From Nitrospira sp. CG24D (GTDB lineage: Bacteria > Nitrospirota > Nitrospiria > Nitrospirales > Nitrospiraceae), in the NCBI GenBank assembly GCA_002869855.2, contig NEWQ02000016.1, forward strand, positions 24,957-79,702: a stretch of 54,746 nucleotides of DNA, given 5' to 3'. The position numbers were made by a program, and so were the translations under genes. Below are positions 16,687 through 25,433 of the stretch, piece by piece. The notes under the pieces are model-generated. The model had not been told where the DNA came from. It saw nothing but the letters and a program-made list of their open reading frames with translations, and did no database searches. How positions within the stretch are numbered: position 1 is the first letter of the stretch; every line of letters starts with the position of its first letter.

Positions 16687-17016
16687 ATGATGACATCTCG
16701 CAGTCGTGAGAAGCGACGGACGGCCCCGGCCGGAGGGAAGACCTATGCCTTCCAGCTCTTCGTGGCCGGCAACGAGTCCAACTCAACGCAAGCCAGGGAT
16801 AACCTGGCCCGACTCTGCCGGGAGTACCTCACGGGGCGCCACGAGATCACCATCGTGGATGTGCTGAAAGACGCCGCGACCGCGTACACACATCATGTGC
16901 TGGTAACCCCCACCTTGATCCTTATCAAGCCCCTGCCCAAGGTTCTTCTGCTGGGAAACCTCAGCGATACGCGGCATGTTCTTGCCGCGCTCAGACTGAT
17001 CGGTGGTAAGCAATGA
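16687..17016 (+). CDS. KaiB-like protein
   Basis: 109 residues. After a basic 18-residue arm comes a thioredoxin-like KaiB domain: YAFQLFVAGNESNSTQARDN, LTGRHEITIVDVLKDAATAY and the conserved VTPTLILIKPLPKVLLLGNL. In clock systems KaiB binds KaiC and signals to histidine kinases. The stop overlaps the kinase start (ATGA at 17013-17016), so the two are translationally coupled. No Kai A gene is present. Confidence 0.9.
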   Translation: MMTSRSREKRRTAPAGGKTYAFQLFVAGNESNSTQARDNLARLCREYLTGRHEITIVDVLKDAATAYTHHVLVTPTLILIKPLPKVLLLGNLSDTRHVLAALRLIGGKQ

Positions 17017-17858
17017 GTAGCCGGAAAGCGCCGTTCCGCAAACCGCAGATCAAAGGAGCAGCTGCAGAGGAGCTGGTTCACGCGCTGAGGACTCACCAGG
17101 TGGACGCCATCGTCGGCGAGCGTCACATCATGCTGGTCCGTTTGAAACAGGCGGAAGAAGATCTCGAGCTGTCCCGGAACCAGCTGCGCGCCCTCACCGC
17201 AAGTCTGTTGTCCATACGGGAGAATGAACGGATCGTCATCGCCCGGGAGATTCATGATGAGCTGGGCCAGGCGCTGACGTGCCTGCAATTGGGGTTGTCC
17301 TGGATAGCGGGCAAGGTGACGGCGCGGCAACAGCCGGTGCAGGACAAGGTCCGCTCGCTTGCTGCTCTGGTCACGACCATGATCCGGACGGTCCAAAGAA
17401 TCGCGGATGAATTGCGGCCGGGCGTGTTGGATGAGTTGGGGCTTGTGAAAGCCTTAAAGTCAGAGGCGCGGAAGTTCACAGGCTATACGGGAACACCGTG
17501 CAAATTTGAGACGAATATGGGGAAAACCGGGTGTAGCCGTGAAGAGAGTATCGCGATCTTCAGGATCGCCCAGGCAGCTCTCACGAATGTGGCCCGGCAT
17601 GCCGAAGCATCCAAGATCATGATGTCTTTGATGGATGGGAAAACTCATTTTGTCCTGACGGTGCATGATAACGGGAAAGGGATCACCAGGGAGCAGATCT
17701 CGGGCGCTCAGTCGCTCGGCATTATCGGCATACGCGAGCGCGTCCTTGCGCTCAAGGGTTCTCTGAATATCAGAGGCTCAAAAACGACGGGGACAACCTT
17801 GACGGTACGAATTCCACGGCCCCGGATTCTCCTTAGTCATAGGCCGGTGTCTTCATGA
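17013..17858 (+). CDS. Cytoplasmic NarX/DesK-type histidine kinase
   Basis: 281 residues, no membrane segment. A coiled-coil linker (ERHIMLVRLKQAEEDLELSR) leads to a HisKA_3 domain with His81 in AREIHDELGQALTCLQLGLS. The ATPase domain has the N box (AALTNVARHAEA) and the G1 region VHDNGKGIT. HisKA_3 kinases usually pair with NarL-type regulators, such as the divergent gene at 14263. The lack of a sensor domain and coupling to KaiB suggest that the Kai-like proteins provide the input. Confidence 0.9.
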   Translation: MSSRKAPFRKPQIKGAAAEELVHALRTHQVDAIVGERHIMLVRLKQAEEDLELSRNQLRALTASLLSIRENERIVIAREIHDELGQALTCLQLGLSWIAGKVTARQQPVQDKVRSLAALVTTMIRTVQRIADELRPGVLDELGLVKALKSEARKFTGYTGTPCKFETNMGKTGCSREESIAIFRIAQAALTNVARHAEASKIMMSLMDGKTHFVLTVHDNGKGITREQISGAQSLGIIGIRERVLALKGSLNIRGSKTTGTTLTVRIPRPRILLSHRPVSS

Positions 17859-17942
17859 ATAGGGTCCGCGAGCCGGACCGGTACATACAGTATCTGCGCT
17901 GTTGTGGACAGACAGGCCGCTGGCTGAACGGGCCATCCCATC

Positions 17943-18242
17943 TTAGTAAATGATGGGTGGTCGCTTCTCCGCGATGGCCAGCATTAACCGGCGGCGTTGC
18001 AACGGGCGGTTCGGGTCGCGTGTGTAGTGCGAGGCGTCTTCCGACACCTCAACGTGACTGAGCGGGATTGAAATGTGTTGATTCATATGGGACACGGTGG
18101 TCTCGATGGAGAGCGTCACGGAGGCATCGTTGCAGCCGGTGACTTCGGCGTTCAGATCCGTCGCGTCAAGGAACTGCACGGTGATCCGCTCTTCCGGATC
18201 AATCCACGGACGAATCAGCTGCTCTTTTTCATCGTGTGTCAT
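17943..18242 (-). CDS. Hypothetical protein, beta-rich
   Basis: 99 residues from ATG 18242 (GGGAGACGAGT upstream). RITVQFLDATDLNAEVTGCN and ASVTLSIETTVSHMNQHISI look like antiparallel strands of a small barrel, followed by a basic tail (NRPLQRRRLMLAIAEKRP). No family recognised. It is upstream-tandem with nothing close; the next minus-strand gene ends about 120 bp before its start region. Confidence 0.55.
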   Translation of the reverse strand: MTHDEKEQLIRPWIDPEERITVQFLDATDLNAEVTGCNDASVTLSIETTVSHMNQHISIPLSHVEVSEDASHYTRDPNRPLQRRRLMLAIAEKRPPIIY

Positions 18243-18361
18243 ACTCGTCTCCCACATCTGTTCTGAATGAGTGCCAGGCCTCCATTTCGAAGCCCTTTCC
18301 GTGACCTTCATGATCGACCTCTTTCTGTTGTCATGGTTTGCCTCGCATCGTATGAATCGGT

Positions 18362-20110
18362 CTAAATAATCTCGCGGATTTTGTTCTCGACCATCGTCTT
18401 GAGAATGTCCCCGCGGTCTTTCTGTCCTCGGACTAAGGCTTCCGCAACGTGCATCGCTTGCTGCAGTGTGATTGAGCCTGGCAGGGGCGGCTCTAGCGGA
18501 TCAATGATCGCCTGGACGACCACTGGTCCGGGCTGAACAAAAGCTTGACGGAGCACGTCGCCGACCTGTGTGGGATCGTCCACGGTGTAACCCGTCGCAC
18601 CGCACGCCTTCGCATACAGGGCGAAATCGATCGGCTGTAATTGGACCCCGAATTCCGGATTGCCCTCAAAGGCCAGTTGCTCCCATTTGATCATGCCCAA
18701 GAGGTCGTTCTTCAGCAGAATGATCTTCACCGGCAACTGGTATTTGACCATGGTTGCCAATTCGCCCATCAGCATCGTAAAGCCTCCGTCGCCGACGATG
18801 CAGACCACTTGCCGGCCGGGAAACGCCACCGCCGCTCCCACACCATAGGGCAGCGCGTTGCCCATGGAGGCGAGTGTACCGGAGGCCGAAAACTGCATGT
18901 CGCCTTTTATGCGGATGTGTCGGGCGGCCCAGGTCGTGACTGTGCCTGTATCACAGCAGATGATGGCATCCGAGGCGAGCACGTCGTTGAGTTGATGGAC
19001 AACCACCTGCGGTTTCAGCGGCCTGTCCATGCGGCTCCCTCGTTTGTCCATGAGGACGTTCCAATCCTTCACCTGTCCCTGGATCTTTTCGAGGAAGGTA
19101 TGTTTGGTTTTGACCGCAATGCGGGGGAGAAGCGCCCATAACACATTCGGGCAGTGACCGACCAATCCTACCTCGACCGGATATCGCAGGCCGATGCGGA
19201 CCGGATCGAGATCGATTTGCACGGCTTTGGCCTGCCCGGGCTTGGGATAGAACTCCAGATAGGGGAAGCTCGTGCCGGCGATGATCAGCGTGTCACACTC
19301 TGCCAGCGCTTCCTGAGAGGGAGCCGTGCCTAACAGCCCGATGCCGCCACAGGTGTAGGGGTTATCATCCGGCACCACAGCTTTCCCGAGTAACGGCTTA
19401 ATAATGGGCGCCCCCACCTTTTCGGCCAGATGCAGAATCTCGTCCCGCGCAGACAGACAGCCTCGGCCGGCGAGAATGGCGACTTTTGATCCCGCATTGA
19501 TGATCTCCGCGGCCTGTTCAAGCAGCGCGCTCCCGGGCAGTGGCAGCGCCTCACTCGCGAGGTGTCCGCTATGCCGCGGTATATTCGCCGGAGAGCCCTG
19601 ATCATCGGTCCATTCCTGCACGTCTTTGGGAATCGTAATGTGCGCTACAGTCCTGCGCGCAAGCGCGGTTTTGATGGCCACATCGACGACATTCAAGACA
19701 TGCGATGGCCCATTGATACGTTCGTTGTAGGCCGCCACGTCGACAAGCGCTTTATTGAGATCGACATCCTGCTGATAGTGCGTGCCGATCAAGTCATGGT
19801 AGGTATGACCGGTAATGGCCAGCACGGGCTGGCCATCGCATTTGGCATCGTACAGCCCATTGATCAGATGCAGGCCGCCGGGCCCCGAGGTGGCCAGGCA
19901 GACACCCAGGCGATGTGTGAACTTGGCATAGGCACAGGCTGCGAACGCCGCCGACTCTTCGTGCCGGACTTGTATGAAGGTGATACGGTCCTGGCGAGTC
20001 CGCAGGGCTTCAAACAACCCGTTGATGCCATCGCCGGGATAGCCAAAGATTGTATCCACGCCCCAGGCGATCAGTCGCTCGATGAGCGTATCGGCTACCG
20101 TTTGTCCCAT
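18362..20110 (-). CDS. Thiamine diphosphate enzyme, pyruvate oxidase/PoxB-like
   Basis: 582 residues. Three-domain ThDP fold: an N-terminal Pyr domain with the catalytic Glu in QVRHEESAAFAAC, a central domain (LAGRGCLSARDEILHLAEKV), and a C-terminal PP domain with the ThDP motif GDGGFTMLMGELATMVKYQL followed by KND. The nearest function is quinone-linked pyruvate decarboxylation to acetate (PoxB) or a related oxidase; acetolactate synthase is less likely because no small subunit is nearby. The open frame extends to 20257, but the predicted promoter (-10 at 20246-20251) would start transcripts near 20239, so ATG 20110 (MGQTVADTLIERL) is taken as the start. Confidence 0.82.
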   Translation of the reverse strand: MGQTVADTLIERLIAWGVDTIFGYPGDGINGLFEALRTRQDRITFIQVRHEESAAFAACAYAKFTHRLGVCLATSGPGGLHLINGLYDAKCDGQPVLAITGHTYHDLIGTHYQQDVDLNKALVDVAAYNERINGPSHVLNVVDVAIKTALARRTVAHITIPKDVQEWTDDQGSPANIPRHSGHLASEALPLPGSALLEQAAEIINAGSKVAILAGRGCLSARDEILHLAEKVGAPIIKPLLGKAVVPDDNPYTCGGIGLLGTAPSQEALAECDTLIIAGTSFPYLEFYPKPGQAKAVQIDLDPVRIGLRYPVEVGLVGHCPNVLWALLPRIAVKTKHTFLEKIQGQVKDWNVLMDKRGSRMDRPLKPQVVVHQLNDVLASDAIICCDTGTVTTWAARHIRIKGDMQFSASGTLASMGNALPYGVGAAVAFPGRQVVCIVGDGGFTMLMGELATMVKYQLPVKIILLKNDLLGMIKWEQLAFEGNPEFGVQLQPIDFALYAKACGATGYTVDDPTQVGDVLRQAFVQPGPVVVQAIIDPLEPPLPGSITLQQAMHVAEALVRGQKDRGDILKTMVENKIREII

Positions 20111-20245
20111 GGCTTCAGTCCATTCTCCCGAGCACGGGTGTGTTTCCACTTCCGTCTCACGGGAATGATCCAGAGTTTCCCGGTTGGACTGGAGCGTGAC
20201 TGACTGACGACCCAAGAGACTCCAGTCTGAAATCACAGTCGCGTA

Positions 20246-20288
20246 ACAGTAAAACAATTCAGGAGTCGTATCTGTTCAAAGTTGCTCA
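20246..20288 (-). promoter_or_regulatory. Class II Crp/Fnr-type promoter of the PoxB-like gene
   Basis: On the minus strand TGAGCAACTTTGAACAG (20288-20272) is followed, with centre-to-hexamer distance 29.5 bp, by TACTGT (20251-20246). This is the only minus-strand copy of the fixed-spacing type. It is divergent from the plus-strand copy at 20340, with 51 bp between the operators. Confidence 0.65.
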
Positions 20289-20339
20289 CGCCGGTCTGAT
20301 TAGCGGCTCGTTCTCGATCTTCTTCTCCGTCTTTACACC

Positions 20340-20382
20340 TGAGCTGCATTGACCAGACGTCATCAGCCGATAGGCAGAGTAT
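20340..20382 (+). promoter_or_regulatory. Class II Crp/Fnr-type promoter before the DUF4382 lipoprotein
   Basis: TGAGCTGCATTGACCAG (20340-20356) with GAGTAT at 20377-20382, the same 29.5-bp centre-to-hexamer distance. The predicted transcript begins near 20389 and has an unusually long leader (about 255 nt) before the ATG at 20645. In-frame ATG 20550 may be used instead. Confidence 0.6.
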
Positions 20383-20644
20383 GGCCATTCATCTTCCTGG
20401 CCTGACAGGCCCTGCGGTCGGATGACAGGTTTGGTAGTACGGACAAGGCTGTTGCGGCCACATCGTCGGGTATTATGATGTGTTTGAAGACTCCCACTGT
20501 CGTGTTCTCTGTCGGTGCTGTTTGAATGGTGGCGAGATTAAAGATGAGGCCATGTCCACGAATCGTTATTATGTGGCGTCGTCATCCCAAGAGTCGGCTG
20601 ATACGTTCCTGGTCGAAAATAGGTACATGCACAGGGGGCAATAT

Positions 20645-21943
20645 ATGAAAATAGTTGGAAGCTGGGGCAGATCATTCTTTGGGTTCATGGGCTTGCTGGC
20701 GGTTGGCCTATGCGCCGGCTGTAGTGGCGGTGGTGGCGATGCCGGTGGCGGTGCCGGAGGCGGTGGCGGCAGCGCACAGGCAGGTGTCCTCAGCGTGTCT
20801 CTGACTGATGCACCGGCCTGCGGTTTCGATGAAGTGAATGTCACTGTCAGCAGAGTGAGAGTCCATCAGAGCGACTCGGCGAATGAAAACGCCGCAGGCT
20901 GGACAGATATCACTCTCAATCCCCCGCGTAGAATCAATCTGCTGAATCTGAATGATGCCACGCAGTCCAATTTGGCTCTGGAAAGCCTCGGTGAGACGCC
21001 CTTGGCGGCGGGGCATTACACCCAATTGCGTCTGGTGCTGGTCGAGAATAACGGCAGCAATCCACCTGCCAATTCAGTCGTCTTGTCTGGACCGCCACGA
21101 ACTGAAATCGCGCTCGCTACGCCCAGTGCAATACAATCGGGAATCAAATTAATCCACCAGTTCGATGTAGGTGCCGGGCAGCGTGTCGATTTGTTGTTGG
21201 ACTTTGACGCCTGCAAATCCATTGTCAGGCGCGGGAACGGGACCTACGGGCTCAAGCCGGTGATCAAGGTCGTTCCATTTGTGCTGAATGGCATCGAAGG
21301 TTTTGTCGATACAGCTCTGCTAGGCGGCCATGTCGTTGTGTCGGCTCAATTCAACAGTGCGATTGTGCGGGCCACGGTGCCGAACGCCAATACCGGAAGG
21401 TTTCTGCTCGCGCGTCTGGATCCGGCAAACTACGACGTTGTGATTACCGCAGATGGTCGTGCGACAAAAGTCATCGCCGGAGTACCGGTCGCGAGTACCA
21501 CAAGCATCACAGCGATCAGCACGAACGCAATGCCGGCTCCGCCGATCACGTTGCAGCCCTCCACGTCCCAAAGCATTAACGGCACCGTGGCATTGAATCC
21601 AGCGGATGATGACGGCGCCGTCATTGTTGCAGCGACGCAATCGTTGACCGGTGGTCCTATCGTGACAGTGAGATCGCAGGTCGCCACAGTACTCACAAGC
21701 ACGCCGCAGACCGGCGATTATGAGTACAATCTGACGCTCCCCATTGCCAAGCCATGGCTTGGCTCGTACAGCACGCCTCTCCCGATCCTGTTCACGGAGC
21801 AACCGATAGCGGTGGCAGGTGTCTATATCGTCCACGGCTCCGCACAGACCGCTACCGTGGTATACGCAACTCAGACTCCATCGCCTTCGTCCGTGAATAT
21901 TGCCGGAGGGAATACAACCCAGACATTTACCTTGACGCCGTAG
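20645..21943 (+). CDS. DUF4382 family lipoprotein
   Basis: 432 residues from ATG 20645 (GGGGGCAATAT upstream); ATG 20627 and 20550 are in the same frame. A lipoprotein signal peptide ends in VGLCAGC, then a Gly-rich linker of about 20 residues. The DUF4382 domain begins GVLSVSLTDAPACGFDEVNV, with VTVSRVRVHQ, NLLNLNDATQSNLALESLGE and LPLAAGHYTQLRLVL type blocks; the C-terminal half is Thr/Ser-rich and beta-like. Members are surface or periplasmic lipoproteins of unknown role. It is preceded by a class II Crp/Fnr-type promoter and divergent from the PoxB-like gene. Confidence 0.78.
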   Translation: MKIVGSWGRSFFGFMGLLAVGLCAGCSGGGGDAGGGAGGGGGSAQAGVLSVSLTDAPACGFDEVNVTVSRVRVHQSDSANENAAGWTDITLNPPRRINLLNLNDATQSNLALESLGETPLAAGHYTQLRLVLVENNGSNPPANSVVLSGPPRTEIALATPSAIQSGIKLIHQFDVGAGQRVDLLLDFDACKSIVRRGNGTYGLKPVIKVVPFVLNGIEGFVDTALLGGHVVVSAQFNSAIVRATVPNANTGRFLLARLDPANYDVVITADGRATKVIAGVPVASTTSITAISTNAMPAPPITLQPSTSQSINGTVALNPADDDGAVIVAATQSLTGGPIVTVRSQVATVLTSTPQTGDYEYNLTLPIAKPWLGSYSTPLPILFTEQPIAVAGVYIVHGSAQTATVVYATQTPSPSSVNIAGGNTTQTFTLTP

Positions 21944-22191
21944 GCCATCAGCTGCTGCGCGGCAGGCGGCGACCGTCAGCTGAGCCGCGCCACCAAGCAC
22001 TCGGTTTCTCCATCGCATTGATTCGGCCGGTAACAGCTCCACGATCACTCTCATGGTGGTCGTGGAGCCGACTCGATTGGCCTGTCTTCGTTCCATCCGT
22101 CAATTCGCACGCACATCAGCTTCCCGTGTTTTCTGAGAACGATTCAGTACGAACGAAAGTCTCAGGTGGGCGTTTCATTCGTTTTCCAGCC

Positions 22192-22234
22192 TGAGCTGTA
22201 TTGACCAGATGGTATCGGCTGAAAGGTAGAGCAT
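22192..22234 (+). promoter_or_regulatory. Class II Crp/Fnr-type promoter before 22289
   Basis: TGAGCTGTATTGACCAG (22192-22208) with GAGCAT at 22229-22234 at the fixed spacing. A transcript would start near 22241, about 48 nt before the ATG at 22289. The flanking sequence resembles the copy at 20340 (both read TGAGCTG.ATTGACCAGA), so the two may share ancestry. Confidence 0.6.
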
Positions 22235-22288
22235 GACTGTGAAACTCGGTTGACCCGGGGTTCCTAGATCCGAAAAGAAAGGGTCGTG

Positions 22289-22696
22289 ATGAACATACAA
22301 CCAGAACAGAAACAGGGGCGTGTTCCATCTGCCTCCACGCCGGCGATGCCGGAGAGCGTCGCTTTACCAATATCCGGCGCGGTGGCAGAGAGGGTAGGCG
22401 GGGATTTGCAACGACGCCTGCTGGATGCACGTCTTTACTGGTGCCAGAAGAACCGAGCTCACACCGGGCAGCGGGATGAGAAGGAAGGCTGGTTGGCTGA
22501 GGAAGAGGGGCTCCATGATGCGGCGCTTGGCAGGGAGCGGGTCGATCTCATACGCCTGTGTTATCCCTCGCAGGTTGAGCGCTATCGCCTCGGCTTCCAT
22601 GATGGGCAGGCGCTCCTTCTCATCCCGCTGGCGGCTATGAAGCAACATCATTTTTATGGAGGAGCAGTCCCACGCTCTCCCCACAACTCTAAGTAG
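22289..22696 (+). CDS. Hypothetical protein
   Basis: 135 residues from ATG 22289 (AAAGGGTCGTG upstream). A Pro/Ser-rich start is followed by a charged helical part (LQRRLLDARLYWCQKNRAHT and DEKEGWLAEEEGLHDAALGR). No signal peptide or known domain. It is first after the class II Crp/Fnr-type promoter at 22192 and may be co-transcribed with the M48 protease gene 220 bp downstream; that 220-bp gap has only a short, poorly supported frame. Confidence 0.5.
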   Translation: MNIQPEQKQGRVPSASTPAMPESVALPISGAVAERVGGDLQRRLLDARLYWCQKNRAHTGQRDEKEGWLAEEEGLHDAALGRERVDLIRLCYPSQVERYRLGFHDGQALLLIPLAAMKQHHFYGGAVPRSPHNSK

Positions 22697-22918
22697 AGAA
22701 GTCGATGACCGCCACGTTGAGCCGGCTCCATCGTCGCGGAGCATTTCAACAATCCCGACGCAGGCTCCTCTCTGGGGTTTCCCTGTCGGCGTTGTCTGAA
22801 TTGCGGCGGAGAGGGGACAACGTGTTCGGATCCCTCAGACATCAGAGCCCGCTCGCGGTTACATCCGGCCGTGGAGTGGCGGCAGGAACAGGGCCGCGTC
22901 GATAAGAAAGGAAGTTTC

Positions 22919-23620
22919 ATGGATACGAATAAGATTCTCTGCTCCGGTGTTCCCGCTTCCGCAGTGCTCTGTCTGACCCTGTTCATCGGGGGGTGCGCGA
23001 TTGACACTTCAGCCGCCCCGTCTGACTCGCAACCGGCTGCACGCCAGAAGTCTGATTCAGTCCCGCGTCATTTGGATCCACAACAAGCCGAACGACTGAA
23101 GGCTGTGATGACTCCATTCCTTCAAAAGATGGATCACCCGATCGCACTGGATTCGGTTCGTATCGCGATCATGGATGATTCTCATGTCAATGCCGCCAAC
23201 GCGGGCGGCGGGGAGTTTTATGTGACGACCGGACTTCTTCAGAAGGCGAATGATGAGCAGCTTGCGGGTGTCATCGCACACGAGGTAGCGCATGCCGATC
23301 TCGGGCATGTGACGAAACTGCAAACCATCGGAGCAGGAACGAACATTGCTGCGGTCTTGCTCGGAGTGCTCGGGATTCCCGGCGCTGAGCTTGTTCCATT
23401 GGCAGGGGATTTACTCGTGGCTCGGCCGTACGGGCGAGACGCGGAATATGCAGCCGACCGCCATGGTGCTGAACTGCTTCAACGGACCGGACGGGATGGC
23501 AAGCAGATGATGGCCGACACGCTGACCTGGCTGATGCAGGCAGAAGGTACAGGGGCAGGAGGATTTTTCGCCACGCATCCTGCCACCGAAGACCGGATCA
23601 ATCGAGTCCGCCAGATGTAA
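22919..23620 (+). CDS. M48-family metalloprotease lipoprotein
   Basis: 233 residues, ATG 22919 after AAAGGAAGTTTC. The signal peptide ends in the lipobox IGGC, so the protein should be anchored to an outer or inner membrane from the periplasm. The zinc site is HEVAHADLGH near residue 136, with the third ligand Glu in GRDAEYAADRHGAEL, as in the M48 family (BepA/LoiP/YcaL type), which act in outer-membrane protein quality control. A C-terminal FATHPATEDRINRVRQM completes the family pattern. Probably in the operon started at 22241. Confidence 0.88.
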   Translation: MDTNKILCSGVPASAVLCLTLFIGGCAIDTSAAPSDSQPAARQKSDSVPRHLDPQQAERLKAVMTPFLQKMDHPIALDSVRIAIMDDSHVNAANAGGGEFYVTTGLLQKANDEQLAGVIAHEVAHADLGHVTKLQTIGAGTNIAAVLLGVLGIPGAELVPLAGDLLVARPYGRDAEYAADRHGAELLQRTGRDGKQMMADTLTWLMQAEGTGAGGFFATHPATEDRINRVRQM

Positions 23621-23664
23621 CGGCCAGGCGAATCAGAAGGTTCGCCGGATGAATAGCCCGTATG

Positions 23665-23707
23665 TGAGCAATAGTGAACAGATTGTGGTCTGTCATTTTC
23701 GGTAAAT
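23665..23707 (+). promoter_or_regulatory. Class II Crp/Fnr-type promoter before 23758
   Basis: TGAGCAATAGTGAACAG (23665-23681) with GTAAAT at 23702-23707, fixed spacing. The transcript would begin near 23714, 44 nt before the ATG at 23758. Good match apart from A for T/C at the fourteenth base. Confidence 0.65.
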
Positions 23708-23757
23708 TTGTAAAAACTTGCACATGCTTCGCATGTGTCTATCCACAGGAGGAAACG

Positions 23758-24111
23758 ATGAAATATATTTCTATGGCAATGCTCGTGTTAGTCATGGCAG
23801 CCGGCGCCGGCTGCTCCATCACCGATACCGCGAGTGATTTGCGCGGTATCAAAGGGGTCGATGGCGACAAGCTGACGCATATCAACACGCGCAACTATGC
23901 GATTAACTTATTCATGAGCAAGCCGATCGTGGGAGATGCCACGCTCAACGCAACGGTCCAGGCTTTTGCTGACGAGGCCAAAAAATCCGGTGCCACGAAG
24001 GTCCGGATCGTCCAATCGGACACCTCGGTCATGTGGTACCTCATCCCGGTTTTAGGGTTCGTTTTCACCCCGGTGTATACGAATGTTGCGGGAGATGCGC
24101 TGCTGCCATAG
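23758..24111 (+). CDS. Small lipoprotein
   Basis: 117 residues; ATG 23758 after GGAGGAAACG. A lipoprotein signal (LVMAAGAGC) is followed by TDTASDLRGIKGVDGDKLTH and a mature region rich in strands and one helix (VQAFADEAKKSGATKVRIVQ), ending with a hydrophobic stretch (WYLIPVLGFVFTPVYTNV). The end resembles TRL-like or hairpin membrane lipoproteins of about this size, but no family is certain. Controlled by the class II promoter at 23665. Confidence 0.7.
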   Translation: MKYISMAMLVLVMAAGAGCSITDTASDLRGIKGVDGDKLTHINTRNYAINLFMSKPIVGDATLNATVQAFADEAKKSGATKVRIVQSDTSVMWYLIPVLGFVFTPVYTNVAGDALLP

Positions 24112-24276
24112 CAGCACGCCATCCCACGGGGTTTCCGGTTTCATGAAGACCCATTGGGCAGGTGATCTGCCAGGACTCTGATTTACGTGGGGTGTGGTGG
24201 GGTGATCGAGGGTAGGAATGATGTGGTGAACCCGGTGGTTTTGCTGCAGCGTCCACCAGCAGTGGAGGTCCGCGCG

Positions 24277-25431
24277 ATGAGCCAAGGTCAGTCAAACCAG
24301 TGTGTGGTGGAACGGGGGATCGGATCGTCGGCGACGGTGTCTACTCCACCTCTTCCAGTGGCCAATGCCCAGGCGTTTCATGCGGAATACATTGAGGTGG
24401 CGCGGCTACAGACACGTCTTCGTACTTCGCTATCCGGCTTCCTGGGGATCGTCTATCATGGCGGAACTTCAGGGAATACCGGCGGCACGGGTGCTATTCC
24501 GGTTGTCTCGCTCGATCTGCCTCAATTGAGCGACCCGCCATTAGCCGAGGTGTGGACCAGCCCTCTGCCGGTGACCTATCACCAGGCCGAGGGAATCCAC
24601 TGCGCCATGAATGATGAGGTACTCTTTGGCGCGCTTCAGGTGGTGGAACCCCCGGGAGCGTTGCTGGATACTGTGACCTATCGCGCGTATCGACAGCTGC
24701 TTGTGCAGGCACGTGCTCTGGGGTATCCACACTTGCTACGGGTGTGGAACTATTTTCCTTCCATCAATAGCGAGTCCGACGGGCTGGAGCGGTACCAGCG
24801 CTTTTGCGCGGGCCGGTACCAGGCGTTGGCCGAGGGGCTTGAGGGATTTCCTCGAACCTTGCCTGCGGGGACTGCCGTGGGGACGTTGTCCGGCCCGTTG
24901 ACTATCCATTTTCTGGCGGCAAAGCACCCTGGCGCGCATATAGAAAATCCCCGGCAGGTGAGTGCGTACGAGTATCCGCCTGTCTATGGTCTCCGCAGCC
25001 CGTCGTTTGCGCGAGCCACTCTGCGGCCATCCCTCTCCGGAGCACAACTGCTCATCGCCGGTACGGCGAGCATAGTCGGTCACGCGAGTGAGCATGTCGG
25101 CGCGACTTATAAGCAGACTTTGGAAATACTGCACAACCTCAAAGTGTTGATCGCCCGGACTGAACAACTCCATGGCATCGATCGCGGGCAGTGGCTTGGG
25201 CGGGCTCTCTTCAAGGTCTATTTCCGGCATCCGGAACACGTTGTGACGATTCGCGACATGCTGACGGCATTGTTGCCGTCTCATGCGGAGGTGCTCTATC
25301 TGCAGGGAGAGATGTGCCGAAGCGAGTTATTGGTGGAGATCGAGGCCGTGCGGACTCAGGAACAGAGTGTTGGAGTGAGCCAACGGGGGCTTAACGGCTC
25401 AAGTGTGTTCTCCGCAACCGGGAGGATTTGA
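24277..25431 (+). CDS. Chorismatase (FkbO/Hyg5/XanB2-type)
   Basis: 384 residues from ATG 24277 (GTGGAGGTC upstream; the frame is open earlier). Family blocks are plain: YPHLLRVWNYFPSINSESDG, RYQRFCAGRYQAL, YEYPPVYGLRSPSFARATL, GTASIVGHASEHVGATYKQT and the C-terminal ELLVEIEAV preceded by Cys in GEMCRS. These enzymes split chorismate to pyruvate plus 3-hydroxybenzoate, 4-hydroxybenzoate or a dihydroxy-cyclohexadiene acid, depending on subgroup. The presence of a Cys before R-x-ELLVEIE may point to the hydroxybenzoate-forming types, but I cannot assign the subgroup by eye. First gene of a set with a methyltransferase and a deacetylase. Confidence 0.88.
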   Translation: MSQGQSNQCVVERGIGSSATVSTPPLPVANAQAFHAEYIEVARLQTRLRTSLSGFLGIVYHGGTSGNTGGTGAIPVVSLDLPQLSDPPLAEVWTSPLPVTYHQAEGIHCAMNDEVLFGALQVVEPPGALLDTVTYRAYRQLLVQARALGYPHLLRVWNYFPSINSESDGLERYQRFCAGRYQALAEGLEGFPRTLPAGTAVGTLSGPLTIHFLAAKHPGAHIENPRQVSAYEYPPVYGLRSPSFARATLRPSLSGAQLLIAGTASIVGHASEHVGATYKQTLEILHNLKVLIARTEQLHGIDRGQWLGRALFKVYFRHPEHVVTIRDMLTALLPSHAEVLYLQGEMCRSELLVEIEAVRTQEQSVGVSQRGLNGSSVFSATGRI

Positions 25432-25433
25432 AT

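Noticed and set aside
22705..22905. 66-residue plus-strand frame before the M48 gene
   Set aside because: No ribosome site, Arg/Ser-rich composition typical of shadow frames, no recognisable motif.
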